A DNA stretch of 64,000 bases from Lichenicoccus roseus (GTDB taxonomy: Bacteria; Pseudomonadota; Alphaproteobacteria; Acetobacterales; Acetobacteraceae). The stretch is taken from positions 1 to 64,000 of the forward strand of contig NZ_VCDI01000008.1 of NCBI RefSeq assembly GCF_005844085.1. Direction: 5' to 3'. Shown here one piece after another: positions 8,490-16,218 of the stretch; position 1 is the first letter of the stretch, and every line of letters begins with the position of its first letter. The notes under the pieces are model-generated. The model worked only from the letters and a program-made list of their open reading frames with translations. It made no database searches and was not told the origin of the DNA. Position numbers and translations under genes: made by a program.

Positions 8490-9461
8490 TCACTCCGACT
8501 GCACCGGAGCTGGCGCCGCAGAAGAGGCGGCAACCGGGATCGTCCCTGCCGGCGGCGTCATCGCGGGATCGCCGAGCACGCCTCCGTTGACCGTCAAGCC
8601 GTACATCGAGTTGGCATTGTTGTGGAACTTCTTGCGTGTCGCGGCGACGTCGCCGGTGAAGCGCGGATCCTGCGGCCTCACTTGGCTGTCCATGTAGGTC
8701 GCGACGTCCCAGGCCTGCTGTACGCTGAGCGAGCCTCCAAGGCCCAGGGGCATGTTGGCCCGGATGAACTCCGCTGCGTTCTTGATAGAGCCCATGCCAG
8801 CCCCCCAGTTGAACGACTGCGCGCCCCAGAGTGCCGGGAACACCACCCTGCCGCCGGAGGATTGCCCCAGTCCGTCGCGGCCGTGGCAGGAGGCACAGTT
8901 CTCCGCATAGACCTGTGCCCCACGCTGATAGTCGGCGGCGACCGGGGGCTTCGGCAGCTTCGGAAAGCCACGGCCCGGAAGGTCCACCCCGGTGGGTGCG
9001 CCATGAGCCAGAAAGAAGGCGTAGCTCTCCAAGGACACCAGGGTCGGGTCGCCCAGCTTCGGCGCCTTGCCGTTCATGCTGAAGCGGAAGCAGCCCTGTA
9101 GCCGTTCCTCGAACGAGTTCACGTGGCCGTTCTTGCTGCGGTAGGCCGGGTAGGCCACATAGGCGCCCCACATTGGCGACGCACCGGCGAGGCGGCCGGC
9201 GGAGAGATGGCAGTTGCTGCAGCGAAGCTGGTTGCCGACGAAGGCGCTCGCATAGATCGCGGGCTCGCGGAAGATATGTTCCCCCCTGCGCACCTCGTCA
9301 CCGAACGGCGTCTTCGGGATCGCGCTGTCCGGCGGCGGCATGAAGTGTTCCGCCGGGACCGGGGACCGTGATGCGGAGTGATGCGATGTTGCCAGCCAGG
9401 CAGCACCCCCGCCGACGATCAGACCGGTCGCCAGCAGGACTGTGGGGACTGCGCCCTTCAT
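8490..9461 (-). CDS. tsdA: Di-haem cytochrome c, TsdA-like thiosulfate dehydrogenase
   Basis: The 323-residue protein has an N-terminal hydrophobic signal and two haem-binding motifs, CSNCH (81-85) and CASCH (189-193). Between them, C124 sits in ERLQGCFRFSMNG. In TsdA enzymes a cysteine in an equivalent INGC--RSMNG segment ligates the active-site haem and is needed to join two thiosulfates into tetrathionate. The first domain also has the YPAYR--NG pattern of the family. It follows a TsdB-like cytochrome with a four-base overlap and precedes the ba3 oxidase genes. Thiosulfate as substrate is a strong inference, and the direction of the reaction is not visible. Confidence 0.8.
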   Translation of the reverse strand: MKGAVPTVLLATGLIVGGGAAWLATSHHSASRSPVPAEHFMPPPDSAIPKTPFGDEVRRGEHIFREPAIYASAFVGNQLRCSNCHLSAGRLAGASPMWGAYVAYPAYRSKNGHVNSFEERLQGCFRFSMNGKAPKLGDPTLVSLESYAFFLAHGAPTGVDLPGRGFPKLPKPPVAADYQRGAQVYAENCASCHGRDGLGQSSGGRVVFPALWGAQSFNWGAGMGSIKNAAEFIRANMPLGLGGSLSVQQAWDVATYMDSQVRPQDPRFTGDVAATRKKFHNNANSMYGLTVNGGVLGDPAMTPPAGTIPVAASSAAPAPVQSE

Positions 9462-10165
9462 CGCGGGAGATCCTTTTGGACTGAGACAGGTGATACGGGC
9501 GCCGGTAGGGCCGCGAGGTAGGCCGCCACCGCCGCGATGTCGTTATGGCTCAACCGAAGGGCCTCGGCCTGCATGAAGATCCCCTTGGGATCGCGCCGCG
9601 AGCCGTCATGCCAGTCGGTCAACTGCTGAGCAATATAGGCCGCAGACTGGCCAGCGAGAGCCGGAGAGAAGTCGCCGACCCCAAGGCCGGAAACGCCGTG
9701 GCATTGCGAGCAGGACGGCATGTCCGCATCCGCGCTGCCATATTCGACGATCCGCTGCCCCTGCTCCAGCAGCGGTAATGGCGGCGCGTCCGCCTCGACG
9801 GGGCGCGGCACCGCAAGGCTTGCATAGTATGCCGCGACCTGCTGCCTTTGCCTGGCGTCTAGCATCCGAGCGTAGGGCCGCATGACAGCGTTCTGTCTCT
9901 GGCCGCTTGCGAAATACGACAGTTGCTGGTCAAGATAATCGAGGTGCAGCCCCGCCAATCGGGGGATGCCGACGTCCGGCTGGCCAGCGCCGTTCTCGAG
10001 ATGGCAGGCGGCGCAACCGACATGCCCCGCCAGCACCCCCTGCTGCGCGATCCGGCGCCCAGCCAAGACATCCGCATCGTCGGCCAGTGCTTGTGTATTT
10101 CCGGCAATTAGGGCGCCCATCAGGCTGAGCGCCAGCCGGTGTACACCAAAGGCGCCAACCATCAT
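9458..10165 (-). CDS. tsdB: Di-haem cytochrome c4-like protein, TsdB-like
   Basis: From the ATG at 10165 the protein is 235 residues with a signal peptide (cleavage near ALADD) and two haem sites, CAACH (51-55) and CSQCH (152-156), in two similar c4-type halves. Distal methionines are available in each half. TsdB proteins of this design often precede tsdA and take electrons from it. The gene follows the binding-protein gene with one base between the TAG and the ATG, and overlaps tsdA by four. Its likely job is to carry electrons from TsdA to the CuA subunit. A general cytochrome c4 role is the alternative. Confidence 0.8.
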   Translation of the reverse strand: MMVGAFGVHRLALSLMGALIAGNTQALADDADVLAGRRIAQQGVLAGHVGCAACHLENGAGQPDVGIPRLAGLHLDYLDQQLSYFASGQRQNAVMRPYARMLDARQRQQVAAYYASLAVPRPVEADAPPLPLLEQGQRIVEYGSADADMPSCSQCHGVSGLGVGDFSPALAGQSAAYIAQQLTDWHDGSRRDPKGIFMQAEALRLSHNDIAAVAAYLAALPAPVSPVSVQKDLPR

Positions 10166-10166
10166 T

Positions 10167-11204
10167 CTATCCGCCCGTCGCGCCGGGAGTGTACGGCTTG
10201 AACCCGTAGCGCTCGAAGATCGCAAGCGCCGGCTGCGAGTGGATAAAGCCGAGCCAGAGCTTTGCCGCCTTCGGATGGGCAGCGCCCTTGACCATCGCGC
10301 CGGCATAGATCGCCGTGCTGTTCTGGGCCGTGGGGATGTCGACATGGGTGATGGCGTGTCCTGCCTGCTCCTGGAACATCGCCTCCGACTGCCAGGTCAC
10401 GCCGGCATCGGCCAGGCCCTGCATCAGGAACAACGGCGTCTGGCGGTGATGGATGTGGGTCAGCACCGTGCTGCCGTCGGCGACCTTGGTCTTGTAGACG
10501 GCCGTTGCCAGTGCGGCACCACCTGCCTTCTTCAGGGCGGCGTCGATCTGGCGGGCGATTCCCTCAAACGCGGGGTTGGGCATGGCAAGGCGGATGCCCG
10601 GGCGGCCGAGGTCGGCGAGCGACGTCACATGCGCTGGGTTGTCCTTCGGCACCATGATGGTGAGCGTGTTGGTGACGTATGGCACCGCCGGCGACGCGAG
10701 CAGGCCGCTCTTGACGAACTGGTCGATCTTCTTGAGCCCGGCGAAGTAGGCATCCGGCCTGGCGGTCCAGGTCATGTTGCCTGACGTGATGGTGCCGCCG
10801 GCCTCGATCTGCTTGATCAGCAGGCCGGGCGGGATCGTCTCCCAGTACAGTCGGCCCTTATAATCCGGATGCTCGCGCTCGAACTCCACCACCAGCGGCG
10901 CCATCGCGAAAAAATAGTTGCCGCCGACATACAACACGAGCTTTGGATCGGTGATGTCGCCGTGAAAATCGGCGAGATCATCGACCTCCGGCACGGTGAA
11001 CTCGAAGCCGCGCTTCAGCGCGTCGTTGTTCTGCCCGTGCTGCCAGGGTGGAAACACGTCCTCCTTGTAGTGCGGCGCCTCCGCCTTGCCGTTCCATTGC
11101 ACGGGATCGGCGGCGGCGACACGCACGCCGCCGCACACGGCCAGGGCGAAGGCCGCGGAAGCGAGGGCAGCCCGGCGGATCGAGGTTTTCATGGTGCGGC
11201 TCAT
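10167..11204 (-). CDS. Periplasmic solute-binding protein (PBP2 fold)
   Basis: The start at 11204 forms ATGA with the stop of the upstream gene; a second ATG lies at 11192. A signal peptide (cleavage near VAAADP) leads into a 320-residue two-lobed binding protein. It resembles the ModA/SBP_bac_11 group in its later half (TVLTHIHHRQTPLFLMQGLADAGVTW, then a lysine- and alanine-rich end). No ABC permease or ATPase is linked, so it may act as a sensor or a metal/oxyanion scavenger for the electron-transfer operon. Ligand unknown. Confidence 0.75.
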   Translation of the reverse strand: MSRTMKTSIRRAALASAAFALAVCGGVRVAAADPVQWNGKAEAPHYKEDVFPPWQHGQNNDALKRGFEFTVPEVDDLADFHGDITDPKLVLYVGGNYFFAMAPLVVEFEREHPDYKGRLYWETIPPGLLIKQIEAGGTITSGNMTWTARPDAYFAGLKKIDQFVKSGLLASPAVPYVTNTLTIMVPKDNPAHVTSLADLGRPGIRLAMPNPAFEGIARQIDAALKKAGGAALATAVYKTKVADGSTVLTHIHHRQTPLFLMQGLADAGVTWQSEAMFQEQAGHAITHVDIPTAQNSTAIYAGAMVKGAAHPKAAKLWLGFIHSQPALAIFERYGFKPYTPGATGG

Positions 11205-12004
11205 TTCACGTAGCCGAAGCCGGCATGCTCGAGCTCCGGGATCGTGCCGACGATGCCCGGCGTCAGCACGACGCCTTCGATGAGATGGTTGGTCAGCTCG
11301 GCCGCCATCGCCTCGTGCGACAGCTTGCCAGGGTTGATCCCCTTCTCCTGCAGCTTGCCGGTCTGCTCCCAGATGGCGTTGTGGCAGGCCATGAACACGA
11401 TGCCGCGCTTCTGCAGCGTCGGGATGGTGTTGCCGGCAGCGCCGAATAGGCTTTTGGGACTCTCGTGTGCCGATGCGTCGCCGTCGCCGTCGCCGTCCTT
11501 GGCCACGATCAGCGTGTTGGTCTTGAAATCCGGGCCTGCCATCGTCGCGAGCTGGTACTTGTCCCACATCGCCTGGTCGTACAGTGCGAAATGGGCGCTG
11601 CCATGTGTCGCCGAGACTGCCAGGAAATCGGGATGCCTGAACGAGAACACCTGAGCGTTCAGCGAATTGCGCATCAGGTTCATCCAGGGGCTGCCGATCT
11701 CGGTATTGTCCCACACCTGCTTGCGGCTGCCGCGATAGGCGATGACCGCATCCAGCGCCGCCGCATCCCACAGGCCGGAATCGTCAAGCACCATCGGCAC
11801 GGTCTTGAAGTCTCGCCGGCGCGGTGCCTTTGCGAGCTGCGCCATCAAGGCGTGAAGCGTGCGCGACGCCGGCTCCCGCCCGGTCGCGGCCTCTGCAGAG
11901 GCGGGGCGCCCGGAGGCGAGGAGAGCAGCACCCGTCGTGGCCGCAGCGAGACCGAGGAGGGCCTGGCGCCGGCCGGGAACGGGCTCGTCGATGATGCGGG
12001 GCAT
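11201..12004 (-). CDS. Tat-exported protein with DsrE-like C-terminal region
   Basis: The ATG at 12004 opens a 267-residue protein whose N-terminus carries a twin-arginine-like signal (GRRQALLGLAAATTGAALL). The C-terminal part, IVFMACHNAIWEQTG followed by VVLTPGIVGTIPELEHAGF, resembles the DsrE/DsrF-like sulfur-carrier fold, with the cysteine of ACHNA in the position of the DsrE active-site cysteine. This could bind a sulfur species outside the cytoplasm, which would fit the thiosulfate genes next door. The similarity is recognised by eye and the function is inferred. Its stop overlaps the binding-protein gene. Confidence 0.65.
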   Translation of the reverse strand: MPRIIDEPVPGRRQALLGLAAATTGAALLASGRPASAEAATGREPASRTLHALMAQLAKAPRRRDFKTVPMVLDDSGLWDAAALDAVIAYRGSRKQVWDNTEIGSPWMNLMRNSLNAQVFSFRHPDFLAVSATHGSAHFALYDQAMWDKYQLATMAGPDFKTNTLIVAKDGDGDGDASAHESPKSLFGAAGNTIPTLQKRGIVFMACHNAIWEQTGKLQEKGINPGKLSHEAMAAELTNHLIEGVVLTPGIVGTIPELEHAGFGYVK

Positions 12005-12119
12005 GGGGGTTTCCTTCGTTATGTCGAGACATACTTGGCACCGACGGGGTGATCTGTTCCAACGGATTGAATGGAACGGATCGTTCCAAACTTTCGATCG
12101 ATTGGCCCGTGTGCCAGGA

Positions 12120-13349
12120 TCAGCCCGAGAAGCCGCCGGCAGACAGGAAAGATGCCTCATCCGCGGTTGTTTCCCGTCCAAGGAGGGCATTGCGATGCGG
12201 GAAGCGCCCGAACCGCCGGATGATGTCGACATGCACGGCCGCATGGCGTTCCAGCGCCGGGCCGAGTTTCCGCCGTAGCCGCAATGACAGCTCCTGGTCC
12301 ACCAGATCCTCCGAATGCGTGAACGGAAGATAGAAGAACAGACGCAGATCGGGGGGCAGCCTCTGGTCGAATCCCAGACGCAGGAAGCCATGCGCAAGCC
12401 GCAGCGCCAGGGCGTCGGTCGCCAACATGTGCGCGGTGTCGCGGAAGACGTTGCGCGGGAACTGGTCGAGCAGGATCAGCAGGGCCAGCGCGCCGCGCGC
12501 CGTCCCGGCCCAGCCATCGAGATCACGGCGCGCCGCCGCCTGGTGCAATGGCAGGAAATCGTTGCGGAAGCTGTCGTCGAAAACCGGGTCCTTGGCGAAC
12601 CACCCGTCCAGCCCCGCCTCGGCCCAGAAGGCGATCAGCCGCTCCTGCCAGATGTCGGGACCCGCCGCCGTGGACGAAGCCAGCAGGGCCTCGACCTCGC
12701 GCGCCGTGCCGTCCTGCCTGGGGCGCAGCACGAGGGCGTAGTGGTAAGGCGGCAGTTCGACCAGCCGCTCCGTCTCCAGACCGGCGGACGCGGCGGCGTG
12801 ATGCAGCTCGCAGGGAGTCATGCGCAGGTCGAAGCAAGGGCCGCGCGGCTGGCCGAGCACGATCGTCCCTTCCCTCGGCCAGTGATGCCAGTTGACGACA
12901 AAGATCCGGCCTCGTGCGGTCAGGTTGGCCGCGATCGCCCGCAACAAAGCTGCGCGATCAGACGCGCCGTGAAGCGTATTGGCCAGCAGCACCAGATCCG
13001 CCCGCCCACCCAGCTTGGGAGACACATCGAGAGCATCGCCGGCTACGAAGCGGCAGCCGGGGACCGCCTCCCTCTGCGCCCGCGCCGCCGCCATGGCGAG
13101 CAGCGGCCGATCAAGGTCCACGCCCACCGTCTCGTCGGCCATGCGGGCGAGTGCGGGAGTGAACCAGCCATCGCCGCAGCACAGATCGACTGCAAGACGT
13201 CCCGGACGAACCCCAAGCCGCCGCAGCGTCAGGTCCGGATCCGGCCATAGCGTGTGCCACCAGCGGCCGTCCGGCATGGCGGTGCCGGGAAACCGACCCT
13301 CCTCGCCTGCTGCAGCCCCTCCAGGCAGTTCCAAGGGAGCTATTGCCAT
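12120..13349 (-). CDS. Fusion: SAM-dependent methyltransferase + DUF924
   Basis: The first about 200 residues form a class I methyltransferase with the SAM-binding loop VDLCCGDGWF and the acidic VGVDLD strand. From about residue 215 the protein is a complete DUF924 domain (FRNDFLPLHQAAA, LILLDQFPRNVFR, FFYLPFTHSEDL, RRFGRFPHRNALLGR). DUF924 is normally a free-standing protein of about 180-200 residues and unknown function. The ATG at 13349 has AAGGA nine bases upstream and overlaps the barrel-protein stop by ten bases; an ATG at 13373 is possible. There is no gap or stop between the two halves. Confidence 0.85.
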   Translation of the reverse strand: MAIAPLELPGGAAAGEEGRFPGTAMPDGRWWHTLWPDPDLTLRRLGVRPGRLAVDLCCGDGWFTPALARMADETVGVDLDRPLLAMAAARAQREAVPGCRFVAGDALDVSPKLGGRADLVLLANTLHGASDRAALLRAIAANLTARGRIFVVNWHHWPREGTIVLGQPRGPCFDLRMTPCELHHAAASAGLETERLVELPPYHYALVLRPRQDGTAREVEALLASSTAAGPDIWQERLIAFWAEAGLDGWFAKDPVFDDSFRNDFLPLHQAAARRDLDGWAGTARGALALLILLDQFPRNVFRDTAHMLATDALALRLAHGFLRLGFDQRLPPDLRLFFYLPFTHSEDLVDQELSLRLRRKLGPALERHAAVHVDIIRRFGRFPHRNALLGRETTADEASFLSAGGFSG

Positions 13350-14158
13350 GGCAGGGCGTCCTTGATCGTCCATTTGATTCCGGCGAACACGCGGACAGCC
13401 GCCGCATCCTGCGCAAGGCCTGGCCCCAGGCCAGCACTCAGCGTGAGCGACCGGCCGACGATCCGGTTGAAGCCGACATCGAGATAGTCGGACTCGTGCC
13501 CGCGCCGATTCTGCTGCTGGTAGACCAGGTCGGCGACCAGGGCGGTCCGCCGGTCCAGCAGGCGAGACCAGACGATCCCGGCCAGCCAGCGTCCATGTCG
13601 CTCATCGGTCGCGGCCCCCACCGTGTGGGTCCAGGCGACCTCTACGCCTAAACGCGGCGCCTCTCGTCTACCGCCAAGAGACTTGGTCGCGACGCCCTGG
13701 ACCGCATAGTGCGGCCCCTGGTGACCGCCGCCATAAGGCTCATCGCGTATCAGCGCCAACAGGAAGGCGGGAATGTGGCGAGACTGCTGGTTGAGGTTCC
13801 ATTCCAGCTCGGCTCCGGCCAGGTTGCCATGCACGCTCGATGCGTCACCGAGCTGGCGGAACGGCGCCAGGCTCAGCTCGATACGCCCCGGCAGGCCGAA
13901 CTTGAGCGCTGGGCCGCCACGCAGGCTGTAGCGGCCATCATCCTCGATCGTTGTGCGGCTGCCGTACTGCAACGTCACAGCCCCGGGATCGGTGACGAAT
14001 GCGTCCTTCAGCCGCACCGGTAGGTTGGTGCTGAGCGCCTGCGGGTCGGCCTGCGCCTGCGCCGCCCCAGGTTGGAGTAAGAAGCAGACATAGACCGAAC
14101 CTACCCATGCCACCGGGAAGTTGATCAGATAAGAAGCAGAAGCCCTTATCCTGTTCAC
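13340..14158 (-). CDS. Putative outer-membrane beta-barrel protein
   Basis: The 272-residue protein has a signal peptide ending near GAAQAQA. After it come alternating amphipathic strands with glycine turns (TLQYGSRTTIEDDGRYSL, LSLAPFRQLGD, LDVGFNRIVGRSL) and a final strand, FAGIKWTI. This is typical of MetA-pathway/phenol-type transporter barrels. It overlaps the transporter gene upstream by four bases and the methyltransferase gene downstream. A porin role for the sulfur substrates of this operon is possible but not shown. Confidence 0.6.
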   Translation of the reverse strand: MNRIRASASYLINFPVAWVGSVYVCFLLQPGAAQAQADPQALSTNLPVRLKDAFVTDPGAVTLQYGSRTTIEDDGRYSLRGGPALKFGLPGRIELSLAPFRQLGDASSVHGNLAGAELEWNLNQQSRHIPAFLLALIRDEPYGGGHQGPHYAVQGVATKSLGGRREAPRLGVEVAWTHTVGAATDERHGRWLAGIVWSRLLDRRTALVADLVYQQQNRRGHESDYLDVGFNRIVGRSLTLSAGLGPGLAQDAAAVRVFAGIKWTIKDALPWQ

Positions 14159-15339
14159 GCGACATCAGCTTCAGCAAGCAGGTCATTGCCGATAGGTGCG
14201 ACGTTGCTCATCAGGCAGGGCGCGAAAAACAGGTCGCCACGCCAGGCACCGAGGATGGTGCGGGAGAAGACGATGCCCCAGAGCAGGACCAGCAGTCCGA
14301 CGAGAGCGATGCCGACATCTGCGAGGGAGGCGAGATGGGTCTGTCTCGCGAGGGCCAGGGTCGCAACTGCGTAGACGCCCAGCGGGAAGGTGAAGCCCCA
14401 CCAGCCGATATTGAACGGCATGCCGTCACGCAGGTAGCGGGCTGTCACCATCATCGCCAACACCAGCCACCAGACGCCGTAACCCCACAACACGGTTCCG
14501 CCAATGACCCCAATGCCCTGCGCCACGATGCCGATTGCGGGCAATCCGACGGCAGCAAACGTCGATGGCGCATCCTGCCCGAGCAGCAGCAGGCCCAGCG
14601 CGCCGGTGCCGATCGGGCCGAGCGCCAGCCAGCCGGATGCCGCCATGTCCTTGTGCGGCAGCTTGTGCAGGATCAGTCGCAGCACCAGCACCACCAAGAT
14701 GCTCAAAGCCAGCGGCACGGAGAACGCCCAGAGCGCGTAGCCCAGCACTAGCATTCTCAGCGCGGCCTGCGGATCGACCAAATGTGGGACTAGCTGCGCG
14801 GCACTGGCCGCGGCCACCTCCGCTGCGACCACCGGCAACAGCCAGACAGCGGTCATCTTCTCAATCGAATGCTCCTGGCTGGTGAACATCAGGAATGGAA
14901 TGCAGAGTCCGGAGCCCACCGACAGGCCGGCGTCGAGCCACCAGAGGCCATGGGCGATCGGAACGGCGGCATCCCCGAACACCGCCGGGCCAAAAGCCAG
15001 GAAACCATTGATGATCGTCGCCAGGCCCATCGGGATAGCGCCAAGGAACATCGACATCACTGAATGGCGGAAAATCCGGCGTGCGCCGTCGAAAAAGAAC
15101 ACCCAGCGCGCTGTGTACAGGATGCTGAACAAGACAAAAAGAACGATGTCGAAGAGCCAGAGGCCACTTGCCACGGCCCGCACGCCGGGCAGCGCAACGG
15201 GCAGCTGGTTCAGCGCCAGCGCAAGAATCCCCGTACCCATGGTCGCCGTGAACCAGTTCGGCGTAAACTGGCGAACCAGCTCGCGCGAAGCCGTCAGGCG
15301 GCTGAGTGGTCGAGGGAATGACCGCGGAGATAGTGCCAT
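14155..15339 (-). CDS. TDT-family transporter (TehA/SSU1/Mae1 type)
   Basis: The 394-residue membrane protein has about ten helices. It begins with FTPNWFTATMGTGILALALNQLP, the conserved TDT opening, and contains INGFLAFGPA and FNIGWWGFTFPLGVY. The family includes the yeast sulfite pump SSU1, malate transporters and TehA. Among thiosulfate-oxidation genes, sulfite export is the most attractive role, but dicarboxylate transport cannot be excluded. The start is the ATG at 15339, with GGAGAAG upstream. Confidence 0.88.
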   Translation of the reverse strand: MALSPRSFPRPLSRLTASRELVRQFTPNWFTATMGTGILALALNQLPVALPGVRAVASGLWLFDIVLFVLFSILYTARWVFFFDGARRIFRHSVMSMFLGAIPMGLATIINGFLAFGPAVFGDAAVPIAHGLWWLDAGLSVGSGLCIPFLMFTSQEHSIEKMTAVWLLPVVAAEVAAASAAQLVPHLVDPQAALRMLVLGYALWAFSVPLALSILVVLVLRLILHKLPHKDMAASGWLALGPIGTGALGLLLLGQDAPSTFAAVGLPAIGIVAQGIGVIGGTVLWGYGVWWLVLAMMVTARYLRDGMPFNIGWWGFTFPLGVYAVATLALARQTHLASLADVGIALVGLLVLLWGIVFSRTILGAWRGDLFFAPCLMSNVAPIGNDLLAEADVA

Positions 15340-15560
15340 AACGCTTGTTCTTCTCCGATGCGAGAGCCAAGCCACATCCCGGTCTCGCCGTCGATAGTGC
15401 GACCGGCGACGCGTCCAGCAACGGCCAAGCTGCCGCTCTAGCCCGAACCCGCCTGACTGCATACTTCCCGCGGCTCAACACGCAACCAAACGTTGCGGCC
15501 CCTAGTGCGACAGGTCGCACCTGCAGAAGATCAGCCACGCAGCGGTTCGGGCGAGGCGGT

Positions 15561-15788
15561 CTAGCCAACACAGCCCACATTGGCAACGATGCCGTTTGGA
15601 AGCAGTCCGTCCTTGTCAATATGCGGGTTGGTGGGATCAGAGTAGTAGGTCTGCGCTCGCGCAGTATGGTGTGGGGCCGTGACCTTGATCTGCTCCTGGG
15701 CGAACGCCGCGCCGCCGTCGGCCAGGCCCGCGATGGCTCCGGACAGGATCGCCAGCAAGGTCAGCCGGCTCAGGTGATTTGTCAGCAT
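15561..15788 (-). CDS. Small exported protein of unknown function
   Basis: The 75-residue product has a clear signal peptide (cleavage near AAFAQE) and a mature part of about 45 residues with one cysteine near its end. GGAGA lies at a proper distance before the ATG. It may be the promoter-proximal gene of the long minus-strand run, since the TDT gene starts about 220 bases on. No family recognised. Confidence 0.6.
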   Translation of the reverse strand: MLTNHLSRLTLLAILSGAIAGLADGGAAFAQEQIKVTAPHHTARAQTYYSDPTNPHIDKDGLLPNGIVANVGCVG

Positions 15789-16064
15789 CGGTTATCTCCA
15801 TTGATCTAAGGCTCGATTCCCGGGAGTAGATCCGCCGGCGCCAGAGGGCGGCATTGGCTGCTACCGAAGTTTCGTTGACACCAAAGTTACGAGGCCACGG
15901 TCAATCAGAAAAGACTTGCTTTGAGAACCATTCGATCGAATCAGTCGATCGTTTGAGGCAGATGATCCGAGGTGGTGCGGGCGGTCTACCGTGCCCAGTC
16001 AGTGCAGCGCTTCTAGTCAATTGACCGGTTGAGAAGTTTCTCGCGTCATGCGAGGTAGAGTCCC
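15789..16064. other. Divergent intergenic region
   Basis: This stretch separates the minus-strand sulfur run from the plus-strand fluoride locus and must hold promoters for both. I see no gene. Just before the riboswitch there are A/T-rich stretches but no confident -35/-10 pair. Confidence 0.4.
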
Positions 16065-16115
16065 AGGGAATGGGGTTTCCCTTTAACCGCCCGTCGTGGG
16101 CTGATGACTCCTGCC
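16065..16115 (+). ncRNA. Fluoride riboswitch (crcB motif)
   Basis: The sequence follows the crcB RNA plan. A first stem pairs GGGAA (16066-16070) with TTCCC (16077-16081), and its loop TGGGGT is available for the pseudoknot. A TTTAAC linker leads to a second stem, GCCC (16089-16092) with GGGC (16098-16101), then the near-invariant CTGATGACTCCT. The loop GGGGT (72-76) can pair with ACTCC (107-111), which is the family pseudoknot that encloses the fluoride ion. It lies 100 bases before a crcB-type gene in the same direction, as expected. Confidence 0.92.
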
Positions 16116-16143
16116 GATCGGACATGAAGTCCGCGGGAGGAGT
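16107..16143 (+). promoter_or_regulatory. Riboswitch expression platform sequestering a ribosome site
   Basis: ACTCCT (16107-16112), part of the riboswitch pseudoknot, is the exact complement of AGGAGT (16138-16143), which overlaps a strong GGAGGAG ribosome site. Without fluoride, ACTCCT can pair with and hide that site. With fluoride it is held in the pseudoknot and the site is freed. The site lies seven bases before the ATG of a short leader ORF. No run of T that would make an intrinsic terminator is seen, so translational control is favoured. Confidence 0.7.
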
Positions 16144-16149
16144 GTGTTC

Positions 16150-16218
16150 ATGGTCCTGAAGCCATCTACGCGATGCCTGGTCAGTCATGACCCCGTCCAG
16201 GTCACTTTCGCATGCTGA
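16150..16218 (+). CDS. 22-codon leader ORF coupled to the crcB fusion gene
   Basis: An ATG at 16150 follows the riboswitch-controlled GGAGGAG by seven bases and opens a 22-residue frame ([14 protein letters not shown]...) that stops at TGA 16216-16218. The crcB start ATG lies at 16212-16214, inside the last codons of the leader (ATGCTGA). The crcB gene has only a weak ribosome site of its own, so ribosomes finishing the leader would re-start on it. Whether the peptide has any function is unknown. Confidence 0.6.
   Translation: MVLKPSTRCLVSHDPVQVTFAC

Noticed and set aside
11205-11771. N-terminal extension of the solute-binding protein
   Set aside because: It is out of frame with, and overlaps, the DsrE-like gene; the signal peptide begins at 11204.
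16113-16143. Intrinsic terminator as riboswitch output
   Set aside because: The alternative stem is not followed by a run of T; hiding the ribosome site explains the pairing better.
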